Of a stretch of 39,686 bases of DNA, positions 14,884-24,283 are shown piece by piece. Positions within the stretch are counted from its first letter, which is position 1. Each line of letters begins with the position of its first letter. Under the pieces are notes generated by a model that searched no databases, was not told where the DNA came from, and saw only the letters and a list, made by a program, of their open reading frames with translations. The DNA is taken from the NCBI GenBank assembly GCA_947476475.1, contig CANJQT010000027.1, positions 1 through 39,686 of the forward strand, written 5' to 3'. Source of the DNA: Paracoccaceae bacterium (GTDB taxonomy: Bacteria; Pseudomonadota; Alphaproteobacteria; Rhodobacterales; Rhodobacteraceae). The translations under genes and the position numbers were made by a program.

Positions 14884-16083
14884 ATGAACCCTGGATTTCT
14901 TCTACTGCTGCTTTTGGTGCTTGGCGGGCTTGGGTTTGCCATAGGGCGCAACCGCGCGCTTTCGTTGGCGCAGGGCGACAGTCGACGGCTTCACTCATTG
15001 CCGGACTATTACGGCTGGTTCACGGCTTTGATGACCAGTTTCCCCGGTCTGGTGATGGTTGCGATCTGGATGATGATCGTCGGGCAGAAACGCCCCGATC
15101 TGACGGTTCTGCTGGGTGGCGCGTGCCTTGTGGTTGCCGCTGCCGGTTTCGGGTTCGGGCTGAGCCGTATTACCCCCGATTTCCGGGCGCGCAACGCCAC
15201 CGAGCGGCTGATCATGTGGCTTCTGGTCGGTGCCTCGCTGATTGCGGTGCTCACGACGATCGGCATTTTCCTGTCGCTGGTTGTTGAAACCGGGCATTTC
15301 TTCCAGCTTTACCCGGCGAAGGATTTCTTCTTTTCGACCAAATGGAATCCACAATTTCGTGGCGGTTCCGATCTGGGCATATGGCCGCTGCTTTGGGGCA
15401 CGCTTTACGTATCCGCCATCGCGCTTCTGGTTGCGGTGCCGATAGGTTTGATGTCTGCGGTTTACCTTTCGGAATACGCGTCAAGCCGGACGCGGGCGTG
15501 GGTCAAGCCCGCGATCGAAATCCTCGCTGGGATTCCGACAATCGTTTATGGCCTGTTCGCGCTGATCACCGTGGGCCCGCTTTTGCGGGATTGGTTTGCC
15601 CAGCCGCTGGGCCTGGGCGACAGCGCCTCGTCGGTGATGACGGCCGGACTGGTCATGGGGGTCATGGTGATCCCGTTTGTTTCGTCCCTGTCGGACGACA
15701 TCATAAATGCAGTACCGCAATCGTTGCGCGATGGTTCCCTTGCCATGGGCGCCACTTCCGCCGAGACGGTCCGCAAAGTCGTGCTGCCCGCCGCCCTTCC
15801 GGGCATTGTCGGTGCTGTCCTTCTGGCGGCATCGCGGGCCATCGGCGAGACGATGATCGTGGTGATGGGGGCCGGGGCTGCGGCAAAGCTGTCGTTGAAC
15901 CCGTTCGAGGCGATGACGACGGTTACCGTCAAGATCGTCAGCCAGCTGACAGGCGATACGGAATTTGCCAGCCCGGAAACGCTGGTGGCCTTTGCGCTTG
16001 GCCTTACGCTTTTCCTTTTCACGCTTGGGCTTAATGTCATTGCGCTTGTTATCGTGCGCAAGTATCGGGAACAGTACGAATGA
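14884..16083 (+). CDS. pstC: Phosphate ABC transporter permease PstC
   Basis: Inner-membrane channel subunit of the Pst system, 399 residues; E. coli PstC is about 320, and the extra length is N-terminal. Two or three extra hydrophobic segments (FLLLLLLVLGGLGFAIG, LVMVAIWMMIVG, LTVLLGGACLVVAAAGFGFG) precede the usual core. The core contains GTLYVSAIALLVAVPIGLMSAVYLSEY, the periplasm-linked AGIPTIVYGLFAL, and the cytoplasmic loop AMGATSAETVRKVVLPAALPGI, split around residue 285-310. ATG 14884 follows GACGGAAAG. Its stop overlaps the pstA start by 4 bases. Confidence 0.93.
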   Translation: MNPGFLLLLLLVLGGLGFAIGRNRALSLAQGDSRRLHSLPDYYGWFTALMTSFPGLVMVAIWMMIVGQKRPDLTVLLGGACLVVAAAGFGFGLSRITPDFRARNATERLIMWLLVGASLIAVLTTIGIFLSLVVETGHFFQLYPAKDFFFSTKWNPQFRGGSDLGIWPLLWGTLYVSAIALLVAVPIGLMSAVYLSEYASSRTRAWVKPAIEILAGIPTIVYGLFALITVGPLLRDWFAQPLGLGDSASSVMTAGLVMGVMVIPFVSSLSDDIINAVPQSLRDGSLAMGATSAETVRKVVLPAALPGIVGAVLLAASRAIGETMIVVMGAGAAAKLSLNPFEAMTTVTVKIVSQLTGDTEFASPETLVAFALGLTLFLFTLGLNVIALVIVRKYREQYE

Positions 16084-17381
16084 GCAGTTCGCTTTTCACA
16101 CAGGACGCCCGCACAACGGCCCGCAATGCCGCTGAACGCCGCTTTCGCGCCTGCGGACTTGCCGCCATCGTTCTGGCGCTGGCAGCGCTGGTGTGGCTTT
16201 TGATCTCGATATTCTCGGCGGGTGCCCCTGCGTTCCGGCAGGCGTTCATGACCTTCCCTGTCACGCTGGACGAAAAGGCGCTGGACAAAGAGGGCGGGCG
16301 GGACCCTGCGAAACTGTCCAAGGTGACGACAGTTTCCTACGCCAAGCTGCTGGCACTGGGGCTTAAGGCAAAGGCCGAAGATCTGGGGCTTGAGACAACC
16401 GGGATGAAGTCCAAGGACTTTGCCAAGATGATATCCGAGGAATCTGCCGCCAGTCTGCGCGACCGGGTGCTGGCTGATCCCACGCTGATCGGGCAGACGA
16501 TAGAGTTTACCGTTCTGGCTTCGGGCCGCGTCGATGGCTACTACAAGGGCCGGGTGACGATGAAAACCGCAGTCAAGGACAAGAACACATCGCCCGAGCA
16601 ATTGGCACTAGCCGACAAGCTGCGCGCGGCGGGTGTGCTAGATATCAGGTTCAACTGGGGCTTTTTCACCATGCCCGACGCCTCTGACAAGCGACCAGAG
16701 GCAGCGGGTCTGGGGATTGCCATTGTCGGGTCGTTCCTGATGATGGCCCTGGTTCTGGTCTTGTCGCTGCCGATCGGTGTTGCGGCTTCGGTCTATCTTG
16801 AGGAGTTCGCGCCCAAGAACCGCTGGACCGACCTGATCGAGGTGAATATTTCCAACCTCGCTGCAGTGCCTTCGATCGTCTACGGGATCCTTGGTCTTTC
16901 GATATTCATCAACTTTGTCGGGTTGCCGCAATCGGCGCCAATTGTGGGCGGGCTGGTACTCACGCTGATGACGCTGCCCCGGATCATCATTCCGACGCGC
17001 GCTGCACTGAAGGCAGTACCGCCTTCGATACGCGATGCGGCGCTTGGCGTCGGCGCTTCGCCCTTGCAGATGGTGTTCCATCATGTGCTGCCTCTGGCGA
17101 TGCCCGGTATCCTGACCGGCATGATCATCGGGCTTGCGCAGGCGCTTGGAGAAAGTGCGCCGCTTTTGCTGATTGGTATGGTCGCCTTTGTGCGCGACTT
17201 CCCCGGTGGCTTCTTCGACCCTGCGGCGGCACTGCCTGTGCAGGTCTATAACTGGACCGTGCGCGGGGACCCCGGCTTTGTGGAACGCGCCTCGGGGGCC
17301 ATCATCGTCTTGCTGATTTTTCTGCTGATCATGAATGCGGTCGCCATCGTGCTGCGCCGCCGCTTCGAACGGCGCTGGTAA
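16080..17381 (+). CDS. pstA: Phosphate ABC transporter permease PstA with N-terminal extension
   Basis: Second Pst channel subunit, 433 residues against about 295 in E. coli. After the first helix ([22 protein letters not shown]) comes a soluble insert of roughly 165 residues, rich in Lys and Asp, that would face the periplasm. It corresponds to the DUF3333-type N-terminal domain known in alphaproteobacterial PstA. The permease core then starts at [37 protein letters not shown] and [24 protein letters not shown] are the conserved channel and EAA-loop segments. It overlaps pstC by ATGA. Confidence 0.93.
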   Translation: MSSSLFTQDARTTARNAAERRFRACGLAAIVLALAALVWLLISIFSAGAPAFRQAFMTFPVTLDEKALDKEGGRDPAKLSKVTTVSYAKLLALGLKAKAEDLGLETTGMKSKDFAKMISEESAASLRDRVLADPTLIGQTIEFTVLASGRVDGYYKGRVTMKTAVKDKNTSPEQLALADKLRAAGVLDIRFNWGFFTMPDASDKRPEAAGLGIAIVGSFLMMALVLVLSLPIGVAASVYLEEFAPKNRWTDLIEVNISNLAAVPSIVYGILGLSIFINFVGLPQSAPIVGGLVLTLMTLPRIIIPTRAALKAVPPSIRDAALGVGASPLQMVFHHVLPLAMPGILTGMIIGLAQALGESAPLLLIGMVAFVRDFPGGFFDPAAALPVQVYNWTVRGDPGFVERASGAIIVLLIFLLIMNAVAIVLRRRFERRW

Positions 17382-17403
17382 GGCGCAAAGGTGTGTTAAA
17401 GAC

Positions 17404-18201
17404 ATGAACGACATGCGATTGACGGAGAGAAATGTGGCCAGCGATACCGCCAAAATGCGCGCCCGCAAGGTGCAGGTCTATTACGGCGATAACCATGCGC
17501 TGAAGGATGTCGATGTCGATATCCTTGACAAGACAGTGACGGCTTTCATTGGCCCGTCGGGCTGCGGCAAGTCCACCTTTCTGCGCTGCCTGAACCGGAT
17601 GAACGACACGATCGCTGGGTGCCGCGTAGAAGGTGAAATCACGCTGGAGGCGGAAAATATCTATGACCGCCGGGTCGATCCGGTGCAGTTGCGTGCCAAG
17701 GTGGGGATGGTGTTTCAAAAACCGAACCCGTTTCCGAAGTCGATCTATGACAATGTGGCTTATGGCCCGCGCATCCATGGGCTGACGCGCAGCAAGGCGG
17801 AACTTGACGAACGGGTGGAGCAGTCGCTGCGCCGCGCGGCCCTTTGGAACGAGGTGAAGGACCGCCTGCTGTCGCCCGGCACCGGCCTGTCGGGAGGGCA
17901 GCAGCAGCGGCTGTGCATTGCGCGCGCGGTGGCGACCGAGCCCGAGGTGCTGCTGATGGACGAACCCTGTTCGGCGCTTGACCCGATTGCCACCGCACAG
18001 GTCGAGGAACTGATCGACGAGCTGCGCGAAAACTTCTCGGTCGTCATTGTCACCCATTCGATGCAACAGGCCGCCCGCGTCAGCCAGAAGACCGCCTTCT
18101 TCCATCTGGGCCATCTTGTCGAATATGGCGATACGGGTCAGATCTTCACCAATCCGCGCGACCCACGCACGGAAAGCTATATCACCGGCCGGATCGGCTG
18201 A
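17404..18201 (+). CDS. pstB: Phosphate ABC transporter ATPase PstB
   Basis: ATP-binding subunit, 265 residues. Walker A is GPSGCGKST, followed by LRCLNRMND, a PstB hallmark; the Q-loop region is [15 protein letters not shown]; the signature is LSGGQQQR; Walker B is [13 protein letters not shown]; the H-loop is VTHSMQQA. I take ATG 17404. A GTG at 17431 preceded by GGAGAG is an alternative that would shorten the N-terminus by nine residues. The reading frame is also open upstream into pstA, but those residues do not resemble the family. Confidence 0.95.
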   Translation: MNDMRLTERNVASDTAKMRARKVQVYYGDNHALKDVDVDILDKTVTAFIGPSGCGKSTFLRCLNRMNDTIAGCRVEGEITLEAENIYDRRVDPVQLRAKVGMVFQKPNPFPKSIYDNVAYGPRIHGLTRSKAELDERVEQSLRRAALWNEVKDRLLSPGTGLSGGQQQRLCIARAVATEPEVLLMDEPCSALDPIATAQVEELIDELRENFSVVIVTHSMQQAARVSQKTAFFHLGHLVEYGDTGQIFTNPRDPRTESYITGRIG

Positions 18202-18214
18202 GGGGGGAAAAGAC

Positions 18215-18940
18215 ATGGCAGAACAACATATTGCCCGCGCCTTTGACCGTGATCTGGAGGCAATTCAAGCCTTGGTCATGAAGATGGGCGGCATGGTCGA
18301 AACCGCGATCCTTGATGCAGCACAGGCGCTTGAAACCCGCAACGATGAGTTGGCCGAACAGGTTCGCAAGAACGACAAGGCGATTGACGCGCTGGAGATG
18401 AAGATCAACGAGGAAGCCGCGCGGCTGATCGCGCTGCGCGCGCCCACCGCATCGGATTTGCGGATGGTCCTTTCGGTGATGAAGATTGCCTCCAGTCTTG
18501 AGCGGGTGGGCGATTATGCCAAGAACATGGCCAAGCGCACGCAGGCGTTGGCGCAGTTGGGGCAGGTCGGGATCATCGCCGGGGCAGGGGCGTCGTTGCG
18601 CCGTATGGCCAAGGCGGTGACCGAACTTCTGTCGGATGCGTTGGACGCCTATGCCGGGCGCCACCTTGACCTTGCGCAAGATGTTCGGGTCCGTGACCGC
18701 GATATCGACCAGATGTACAATGCGCTGTTTCGCGAATTTCTGACCCACATGATGGAAGATCCGCGCAACATAACCGCCTGCATGCACCTGCATTTCATCG
18801 CCAAGAATACCGAACGGATGGGCGACCATGCGACAGCCATTGCCGAACAGGTGGTCTATCTGATTACCGGCGAGTTGCCCGAAGACCCGCGACCCAAAGC
18901 CGAGAATGTCGCTGACCTGACCAAGGCGGCGGGAGCCTGA
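18215..18940 (+). CDS. phoU: Phosphate signalling protein PhoU
   Basis: Cytoplasmic regulator linking the Pst transporter to PhoR, 241 residues, normal length. It has the paired three-helix PhoU repeats: the first with VMKMGGMVETAILDA and NDKAIDALEMKINEE, the second with DLAQDVRVRDRDIDQMY. The metal-binding type signatures are visible as ERVGDYAKNMAKR and ERMGDHATAIAEQ. ATG 18215 follows AGGGGGGAAAAGAC. The open frame extends upstream into pstB but that part is a shadow. Two bases separate its stop from phoB. Confidence 0.95.
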   Translation: MAEQHIARAFDRDLEAIQALVMKMGGMVETAILDAAQALETRNDELAEQVRKNDKAIDALEMKINEEAARLIALRAPTASDLRMVLSVMKIASSLERVGDYAKNMAKRTQALAQLGQVGIIAGAGASLRRMAKAVTELLSDALDAYAGRHLDLAQDVRVRDRDIDQMYNALFREFLTHMMEDPRNITACMHLHFIAKNTERMGDHATAIAEQVVYLITGELPEDPRPKAENVADLTKAAGA

Positions 18941-18942
18941 GG

Positions 18943-19632
18943 ATGAGCCAGCCCATCCCCTCTGTACTGGTGGTCGAGGATGAACCGGCGCAGCGCGAGG
19001 TGCTGGCCTATAATCTTGAAGCGCAGGGATTTCGCGTGGCGCAGGCCGACAATGGCGAAGAAGCCCTTCTGATGGTGTCCGAGGAGGTGCCGGACCTGAT
19101 CGTTCTGGACTGGATGCTGCCCAACGTGTCGGGGATCGAGGTTTGTCGGAGGCTGAAGTCACGCGTGGAAACCAAGGGCGTGCCGATCATCATGCTGTCT
19201 GCCCGATCAGAAGAGGTGGATCTGGTGCGTGGGCTGGAGACCGGGGCGGATGACTATATGGTCAAGCCCTATTCGGTGGCGGAACTGATTGCCCGCGTGC
19301 GCACCCAACTGCGCAGAACCCGCCCTGCCAGCCAGGGCGAACTTCTGGAATATCAGGATATTACTTTGGATTCGACCACCCACCGGGTGAATCGTGCGGG
19401 TCAGCCACTGAAGCTGGGGCCGACGGAATTCAGGCTGCTTGCGACCTTTCTGGAAAAGCCGGGCCGGGTCTGGAGCCGAGAGCAACTGCTTGACCGGGTG
19501 TGGGGGCGAGACATCTATGTCGATACCCGCACGGTTGACGTGCATGTTGGCCGCCTGCGCAAGGCACTGTGCACCCACGGCGGCGAAGACCCGCTGCGCA
19601 CGGTGCGCGGGGCGGGTTACGCGCTGGGTTAG
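18943..19632 (+). CDS. phoB: Phosphate response regulator PhoB
   Basis: OmpR-type response regulator, 229 residues. The receiver domain has the acidic pair in VVEDEP (residues 12-13), phospho-acceptor Asp at 56 (VLDWMLPN), the conserved Ser in MLSARSE and Lys in VKPYS. The C-terminal winged helix contains LGPTEFRLLATFLEKPGRVWSREQLLDRVWG, split at residues about 152-185, and TVDVHVGRLRKAL, the DNA-recognition part. Once phosphorylated by PhoR it should bind the Pho boxes before pstS. It is the last gene of the cluster. Confidence 0.95.
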   Translation: MSQPIPSVLVVEDEPAQREVLAYNLEAQGFRVAQADNGEEALLMVSEEVPDLIVLDWMLPNVSGIEVCRRLKSRVETKGVPIIMLSARSEEVDLVRGLETGADDYMVKPYSVAELIARVRTQLRRTRPASQGELLEYQDITLDSTTHRVNRAGQPLKLGPTEFRLLATFLEKPGRVWSREQLLDRVWGRDIYVDTRTVDVHVGRLRKALCTHGGEDPLRTVRGAGYALG

Positions 19633-19682
19633 GCACGGCGGGCCTTCTCAGGGGCGGTTGGCTCGCCTATTCTGCATCCGAC

Positions 19683-19703
19683 GGGTCGGCGCACCGACCC
19701 TTT
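19683..19703 (+). terminator. Short hairpin between phoB and pgm
   Basis: GGGTCGG-CGCA-CCGACCC is a perfect 7-bp stem with a tetraloop, followed by TTT and immediately by the AGGAG ribosome binding site of pgm. It can act as a weak terminator of the pho operon or as a leader structure of pgm. Confidence 0.5.
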
Positions 19704-19714
19704 AGGAGAATGTG

Positions 19715-21346
19715 ATGCAGAATTTGACGATTTCTACCCAGCCGATTGCCGGCCAAAAACCTGGAACATCTGGGCTTCGAAAGAAGACTTCTGTATTCAT
19801 GTCAAGGCACTATCTGGAAAACTTCATCCAGTCTACCTTTGATGCGATTGGCGGGGTTCAGGGCAAGTCTTTGGTGTTGGGCGGTGACGGGCGGTATTTC
19901 AACGACCGTGCAGCACAGGTGATCTTGCGGATGGCGGCGGCGAATGGGGCCGCGCGGATGATCGTCGGGCAGGGTGCTGTTCTGTCGACGCCAGCGGCTT
20001 CGCATCTGATCCGGTTGAATCGGGCCGATGGCGGGCTGATCCTGTCGGCCAGCCATAATCCGGGCGGGCGTGATGCCGACTTCGGGGTGAAATACAATAT
20101 GGCGAATGGCGGCCCGGCACCCGAGGCGGTGACCGAGGCGATCTTTGCGCGCACGCAAGTGATCGACAGCTATCGGGTCATCGAGACAGTTGATGTTGAT
20201 TTTATGAAGATCGGCGCGCAACAGATTGGGAAAATGGAAGTTCTAGTCGTTGATCCGGTGAGCGACTATGCGCGGCTGATGGAAAGTCTGTTCGATTTTC
20301 CGAAAATCCGCGCGCTGTTTGCCAATGGGTTTCGGATGCGCTTTGACGCGATGTGCGCGGTTACCGGCCCCTATGCGACCGAGATCCTGGAAAACCGCCT
20401 GGGAGCGGCCAAGGGAACTGTGACCCATGGCACGCCTTTGCCCGACTTTGGCGGCATGCATCCCGACCCCAACCCAACATGGGCGCATGAGCTGATGGAC
20501 GAGATGATGGGGGCCGATGCCCCCGATTTTGGTGCTGCGTCAGACGGAGACGGGGACCGCAACATGGTGGTGGGGCGTGGCATTTATCTGTCGCCCTCAG
20601 ACAGTCTGGCGGTGCTGGCTGGCAATGCCCATCTGGCACCGGGCTACCGGGCCGGGCTAAAGGGGGTGGCGCGGTCAATGCCCACCTCGGCGGCAGTGGA
20701 CCGGGTGGCGGCGGCGCTGGGGATTGCCAGCCATGAGACGCCGACCGGCTGGAAATTCTTCGGCAATTTGTTGGACGCGGGCAAGGTCACGATCTGTGGC
20801 GAGGAGAGCTTTGGCACCGGGTCAGACCATGTGCGGGAAAAAGATGGCCTTTGGGCGGTGCTTCTTTGGTTGAATATCCTTGCAGAACGCAATGAACCTG
20901 TTGTGGAAATTCTAAACGGACATTGGCGAAGATTCGGGCGCAACTATTATTCGCGGCATGATTACGAGGCTTTGCCGATCGATCAGGCCGAAGCGGTGAT
21001 GGGGGCCTTGCGTACGCGGCTGACCATGTTGCCGGGGACCAGAATCGAGGGGATGATCATCGCTGCTGCCGACGATTTTGCCTATAGTGACCCGGTGGAC
21101 GGATCCCTTTCGAAATCGCAGGGCCTGCGGATCTTGTTCGAAGGGGGATCGCGCTTTGTCCTGCGCCTGTCGGGCACCGGGACCGAGGGGGCGACGATCC
21201 GGCTTTATCTGGAAAGCTATGTGGCCGGCCCTGAGGGGCTGGATGTCGAAGTGCAGGAAGCCCTTACCCCGGTGATCCGTGCCGCCGAGGCGCTGGCTGG
21301 GATCAGGGCGGCGACGGGCCGCGCAGGCCCTGACGTGGTCACCTGA
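19715..21346 (+). CDS. pgm: Alpha-D-glucose phosphate-specific phosphoglucomutase
   Basis: Interconverts glucose-1-P and glucose-6-P in the cytoplasm, feeding glycogen and surface-polysaccharide synthesis; 543 residues, as usual for this class. Motifs are GTSGLRKKT near the start, the active-site serine in LILSASHNPGG, the metal loop SDGDGDRNM, the sugar-binding GEESFGTGSDH, and the phosphate-binding RLSGTGTEGATIRLY. I choose ATG 19715, with AGGAG 6 bases upstream, over the GTG at 19712. It sits alone between the pho operon and the convergent sugar-transport operon. Confidence 0.95.
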   Translation: MQNLTISTQPIAGQKPGTSGLRKKTSVFMSRHYLENFIQSTFDAIGGVQGKSLVLGGDGRYFNDRAAQVILRMAAANGAARMIVGQGAVLSTPAASHLIRLNRADGGLILSASHNPGGRDADFGVKYNMANGGPAPEAVTEAIFARTQVIDSYRVIETVDVDFMKIGAQQIGKMEVLVVDPVSDYARLMESLFDFPKIRALFANGFRMRFDAMCAVTGPYATEILENRLGAAKGTVTHGTPLPDFGGMHPDPNPTWAHELMDEMMGADAPDFGAASDGDGDRNMVVGRGIYLSPSDSLAVLAGNAHLAPGYRAGLKGVARSMPTSAAVDRVAAALGIASHETPTGWKFFGNLLDAGKVTICGEESFGTGSDHVREKDGLWAVLLWLNILAERNEPVVEILNGHWRRFGRNYYSRHDYEALPIDQAEAVMGALRTRLTMLPGTRIEGMIIAAADDFAYSDPVDGSLSKSQGLRILFEGGSRFVLRLSGTGTEGATIRLYLESYVAGPEGLDVEVQEALTPVIRAAEALAGIRAATGRAGPDVVT

Positions 21347-21354
21347 CGTTAGGG

Positions 21355-21397
21355 CCGGGGGTTTCACACCCCCGGACCCCCATGGAGTAGTTGGACC
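21355..21397. repeat. Hairpin repeat between convergent operons, divergent copy
   Basis: A perfect 8-bp stem (CCGGGGGT / ACCCCCGG, loop TTCAC) is followed by ACCCCC and GGAGTAGTTGGACCAAGATGAA. The layout is that of copies 1 and 2: G/C hairpin, GACCCCC, then an A/G-rich tail. It lies between pgm and the convergent ABC-transporter gene and may serve as terminator for both, although neither side has a U tract. Confidence 0.6.
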
Positions 21398-21411
21398 AAG
21401 ATGAAAGGCGA

Positions 21412-22410
21412 TCAGGATCTAAGGCGCATGCCATCCAGATCAAAGCTGTAGGCGTGGCGATTGTCAAAATCGAGGGCGACGGTTTCGTCGACCTGATGCG
21501 GATGTTGGCCAAAGAGGCGGACGGTGATCGTTTCGCCCCGGTCGGTATTCACGAGAAGGTTCGTATCGCCGCCCAGCCGTTCGACATGGGTGATTGTGCC
21601 GGTGATGCGGCCCTTGGCGGCAACCGTCAGATGTTCCGGGCGGATGCCCAGCGTAGTACCGGGGGCGCCAAGCGGGGCGGCGGTCAGGAAATTCATCGAG
21701 GGCGCCCCCAGAAAACCAGCCACGAACTGATTGTCCGGATCATTGTAAAGCGCCATCGGGCTGCCGATCTGTTCGATCTTGCCGTCGCGCAAGACCACGA
21801 TGCGGTCGGCCAGAGTCATTGCCTCGGTCTGATCATGGGTAACGTAGACCATGCTGGCGCCTAGCTGGCGGTGAAGGCGGGCAATTTCAACCCGGGTCGC
21901 CATGCGCAAGGCGGCGTCAAGGTTTGACAGCGGTTCGTCGAACAAGAACAGTTCAGGCTTGCGCACAATGGCGCGACCGATGGCGACACGCTGGCGCTGA
22001 CCGCCCGACAATTCGGATGGGCGCCGCTTGAGATAGGTGGTCAGGGATAGCATTTTAGCAGCAACATCAACACGTTCTGAAATGATCTTACGGTCTTCGC
22101 CGGCCTGCCGGAGGCCCAAGCTCATGTTTCCCTCAACATCGAGGTGCGGGTAAAGCGCATAAGACTGAAAGACCATCGCAATGCCACGTTTGGCCGGGGG
22201 CAGGTTGGTCACGTCGCGCCCGCCGATGCGGATCGAACCCGAACTTGCATCGTCGAGCCCAGCGATGGTGCGCAGCAAAGTCGATTTTCCGCAGCCTGAG
22301 GGGCCAACGAAAACGATGAACTCGCCGGGTTCCACGGTGAGGCTGATCCCCTTTAGCACATCGACAGCGCCGAAGGATTTATGAATATTTTCAAGTACAA
22401 GGGCGGTCAT
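21412..22410 (-). CDS. Sugar ABC importer ATPase (UgpC/MalK type)
   Basis: ATP-binding subunit for a CUT1 sugar importer, 332 residues. Walker A is GPSGCGKST, the Q-loop FQSYALYPHLDV, the signature LSGGQRQR, Walker B LFLFDEPLSNLDA, and the H-loop VTHDQTEA. The C-terminal third is the OB-fold regulatory domain (GIRPEHLTV, VERLGGDTNLLV) typical of MalK/UgpC. It is the last gene of the leftward operon, 2 bases after the oxidoreductase gene. Its transport partners are the two permeases and the binding protein upstream. Confidence 0.92.
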   Translation of the reverse strand: MTALVLENIHKSFGAVDVLKGISLTVEPGEFIVFVGPSGCGKSTLLRTIAGLDDASSGSIRIGGRDVTNLPPAKRGIAMVFQSYALYPHLDVEGNMSLGLRQAGEDRKIISERVDVAAKMLSLTTYLKRRPSELSGGQRQRVAIGRAIVRKPELFLFDEPLSNLDAALRMATRVEIARLHRQLGASMVYVTHDQTEAMTLADRIVVLRDGKIEQIGSPMALYNDPDNQFVAGFLGAPSMNFLTAAPLGAPGTTLGIRPEHLTVAAKGRITGTITHVERLGGDTNLLVNTDRGETITVRLFGQHPHQVDETVALDFDNRHAYSFDLDGMRLRS

Positions 22411-22412
22411 CT

Positions 22413-23438
22413 TCAGCCTTTCAATTCGATGGCGCGGCCAGTGCGGATGCTTTCATCTGCTGCAAGGCAGATGGCAAGGGACTGAACGGCATCTTCCATA
22501 TGGCGGTTAAGGTCGATGTCTTCGGCGATGGCCCGCAGCAGGAAGGCCTGTTCGGCGTCACACAGGGCCTGATGGCCCGGCTCAGTGGGGAAATCCACAT
22601 CGCGATCCGGTGCACCGACACGGTGAATGCGGAGCGCACCCACCTTGGTATGACCATCGACCGAGTCCGACTGCGGGTGCATGCCAGAGAGGATGGAGAC
22701 GGCGCCACGGGGAGAGATGACGTCTTTGATGAAATAGGCCACTTCGGACATCATCGGACCCCAGCCGGCTTCGTACCAGCCAACCGAACCATCATCAAAA
22801 ATCACCTGGAACTGGCCGTAATTATACATGTTTTCGGCAATCTCGTCTGACAGCCGCAGGCCCATTCCATGCACACGCACCGGCTTTGCGTCGGTGATCT
22901 GGCACATGACATCCACATAATGCACCCCGCAATCGACGATGGGCGAAGTGGTCTGCATCAATGCCTTGTGGGTGTTCCAGGTTGCCCCCTTGGACTGTTG
23001 GTTCAGGTTCAGGCGAAAGACATAGGGGCCGCCTAGGCTGCGCGCTTCGGCGATCAGGCGCTGCCACGAGGGATGGTGGCGCAGGATGTAACCAACGGTC
23101 AGCTTGCGCCCCAGACGTTTGGCGCAGTCTACCACGCGGCGGGCGTCGGCAACGGTGGTGGCCAACGGCTTTTCGACGAAGACATGTGCGCCCGCTTCCA
23201 TTGCCGCCACGGCGAAGTCGGCGTGGCTGTCGGAATAGGTGGCAATCACCACAAGATCCGGCTTTGTTTCATCAAGAGCCGCGTGGAAGTCATTGAAAAA
23301 CGGGTAAGAGTCAAGTTCGTAGGGCAGGGCGACCGGCGAGCGGTTCACCAGTGCTACGATCTGTGCCTGCGGGTGGTGGTGATGCGCCAGGGCGTGGCTT
23401 AGCCCCATGTTGCCAAGGCCGGCGATCAGGACCCTCAT
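22413..23438 (-). CDS. Gfo/Idh/MocA-family NAD(P)-dependent oxidoreductase
   Basis: A 341-residue dehydrogenase of the Gfo/Idh/MocA group. The Rossmann motif GLGNMGLSHALAHH is at the N-terminus, followed by HVFVEKPLATT, the conserved EKP element with the catalytic-region lysine. The second domain has LNLNQQSKGATWNTHKALM and DCGVHYVDVM, where the His is typical of the active site. I start at ATG 23438; the frame is open for 65 more codons, but that part is a shadow of the permease gene. The start overlaps the permease stop by ATGA. Being inside an amino-sugar transport operon, it may oxidise or epimerise the imported sugar; the substrate is unknown. Confidence 0.85.
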   Translation of the reverse strand: MRVLIAGLGNMGLSHALAHHHHPQAQIVALVNRSPVALPYELDSYPFFNDFHAALDETKPDLVVIATYSDSHADFAVAAMEAGAHVFVEKPLATTVADARRVVDCAKRLGRKLTVGYILRHHPSWQRLIAEARSLGGPYVFRLNLNQQSKGATWNTHKALMQTTSPIVDCGVHYVDVMCQITDAKPVRVHGMGLRLSDEIAENMYNYGQFQVIFDDGSVGWYEAGWGPMMSEVAYFIKDVISPRGAVSILSGMHPQSDSVDGHTKVGALRIHRVGAPDRDVDFPTEPGHQALCDAEQAFLLRAIAEDIDLNRHMEDAVQSLAICLAADESIRTGRAIELKG

Positions 23439-24274
23439 TTCACTGCCCCCGATGTGATGCCGCGGATCAGTTGGCGCGAGAAGATGGTGTAAAGCACCAG
23501 CACCGGCAGGATCGCGAGTGACAGGGCCGACAGAACCGCGTTCCAGTCGGTGACAAACTGTCCGATGAAGACCTGGCTGCCCAAGGTCAGGGTCTTGGTC
23601 TTTTCGCCCGATGCAAGGATCAGCGGGAACCAAAGGTCGTTCCAGATCGGGATCATGTTGAACACCGCGACAGTGGCCATGGACGGGCGAACAAGCGGGA
23701 GTACCAGTTTGAAAAATATGGAATATTCGCTCATTCCGTCGATCCGGCCAGCGTTTTTCAGGTCATCCGAAACCTGGCGCATGAATTCCGACAGGATGAA
23801 GACCGCAAGCGGCAGGCCCTGCGCCGTATAGACCAGAATCAGTGCGGTCAGCGTATTGACCAGCCCCGAGGCGACCATCATCTGCAGGATCGCCACCGTG
23901 CCGATGCGGATTGGGATCATGATGCCAAGCGCCAGATAAAGCCCCATCAGCATGTTGCCGCGAAACCGGTATTCCGACAGCGCAAAGGCCGCCATCGCAC
24001 CGAACAGCAGGATGAAGAACAGGCTGGCCACTGTCACAATGACGGAATTCTGGAAATAAAGGAAAAAGTCCCCTTGCTTCATCACCGTCTGGTAGCCGAT
24101 CAGCGAAAAGGCATCACCGGTCGGCAAAGTCAGCGGTTCAGAGAAGATCGCGCGGCGGGTCTTGAATGAATTGACCAGGATCACGAAGACCGGAAACAGC
24201 GCGATGATCGTGTAAAGGATCAGCACCGCGTGGGATGCTGCGGAATTAAGCGGATTGTGGCGTGCCCTGTTCAT
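23435..24274 (-). CDS. CUT1 sugar ABC permease (MalG-like)
   Basis: Inner-membrane permease, 279 residues, with six expected helices: AVLILYTIIALFPVFVILVNSF first, then IVTVASLFFILLFGAMAAFAL, the segments near LYLALGIMIPIR and LTALILVYTAQGLPLAVFIL, and a last one near LSLAILPVLVLYTIF. The EAA loop reads DGMSEYSIFFKLVLPLVRPSM. The C-terminal IRGITSGAVK ending is typical of MalG-type subunits. It is 9 bases downstream of the MalF-like gene and overlaps the oxidoreductase gene. Confidence 0.9.
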   Translation of the reverse strand: MNRARHNPLNSAASHAVLILYTIIALFPVFVILVNSFKTRRAIFSEPLTLPTGDAFSLIGYQTVMKQGDFFLYFQNSVIVTVASLFFILLFGAMAAFALSEYRFRGNMLMGLYLALGIMIPIRIGTVAILQMMVASGLVNTLTALILVYTAQGLPLAVFILSEFMRQVSDDLKNAGRIDGMSEYSIFFKLVLPLVRPSMATVAVFNMIPIWNDLWFPLILASGEKTKTLTLGSQVFIGQFVTDWNAVLSALSLAILPVLVLYTIFSRQLIRGITSGAVK

Positions 24275-24283
24275 TGCAATCCC

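Noticed and set aside
13808-14998. 396-codon minus-strand open frame
   Set aside because: It is antisense to pstS, which has clear family motifs. The antisense product is Arg-rich and matches nothing.
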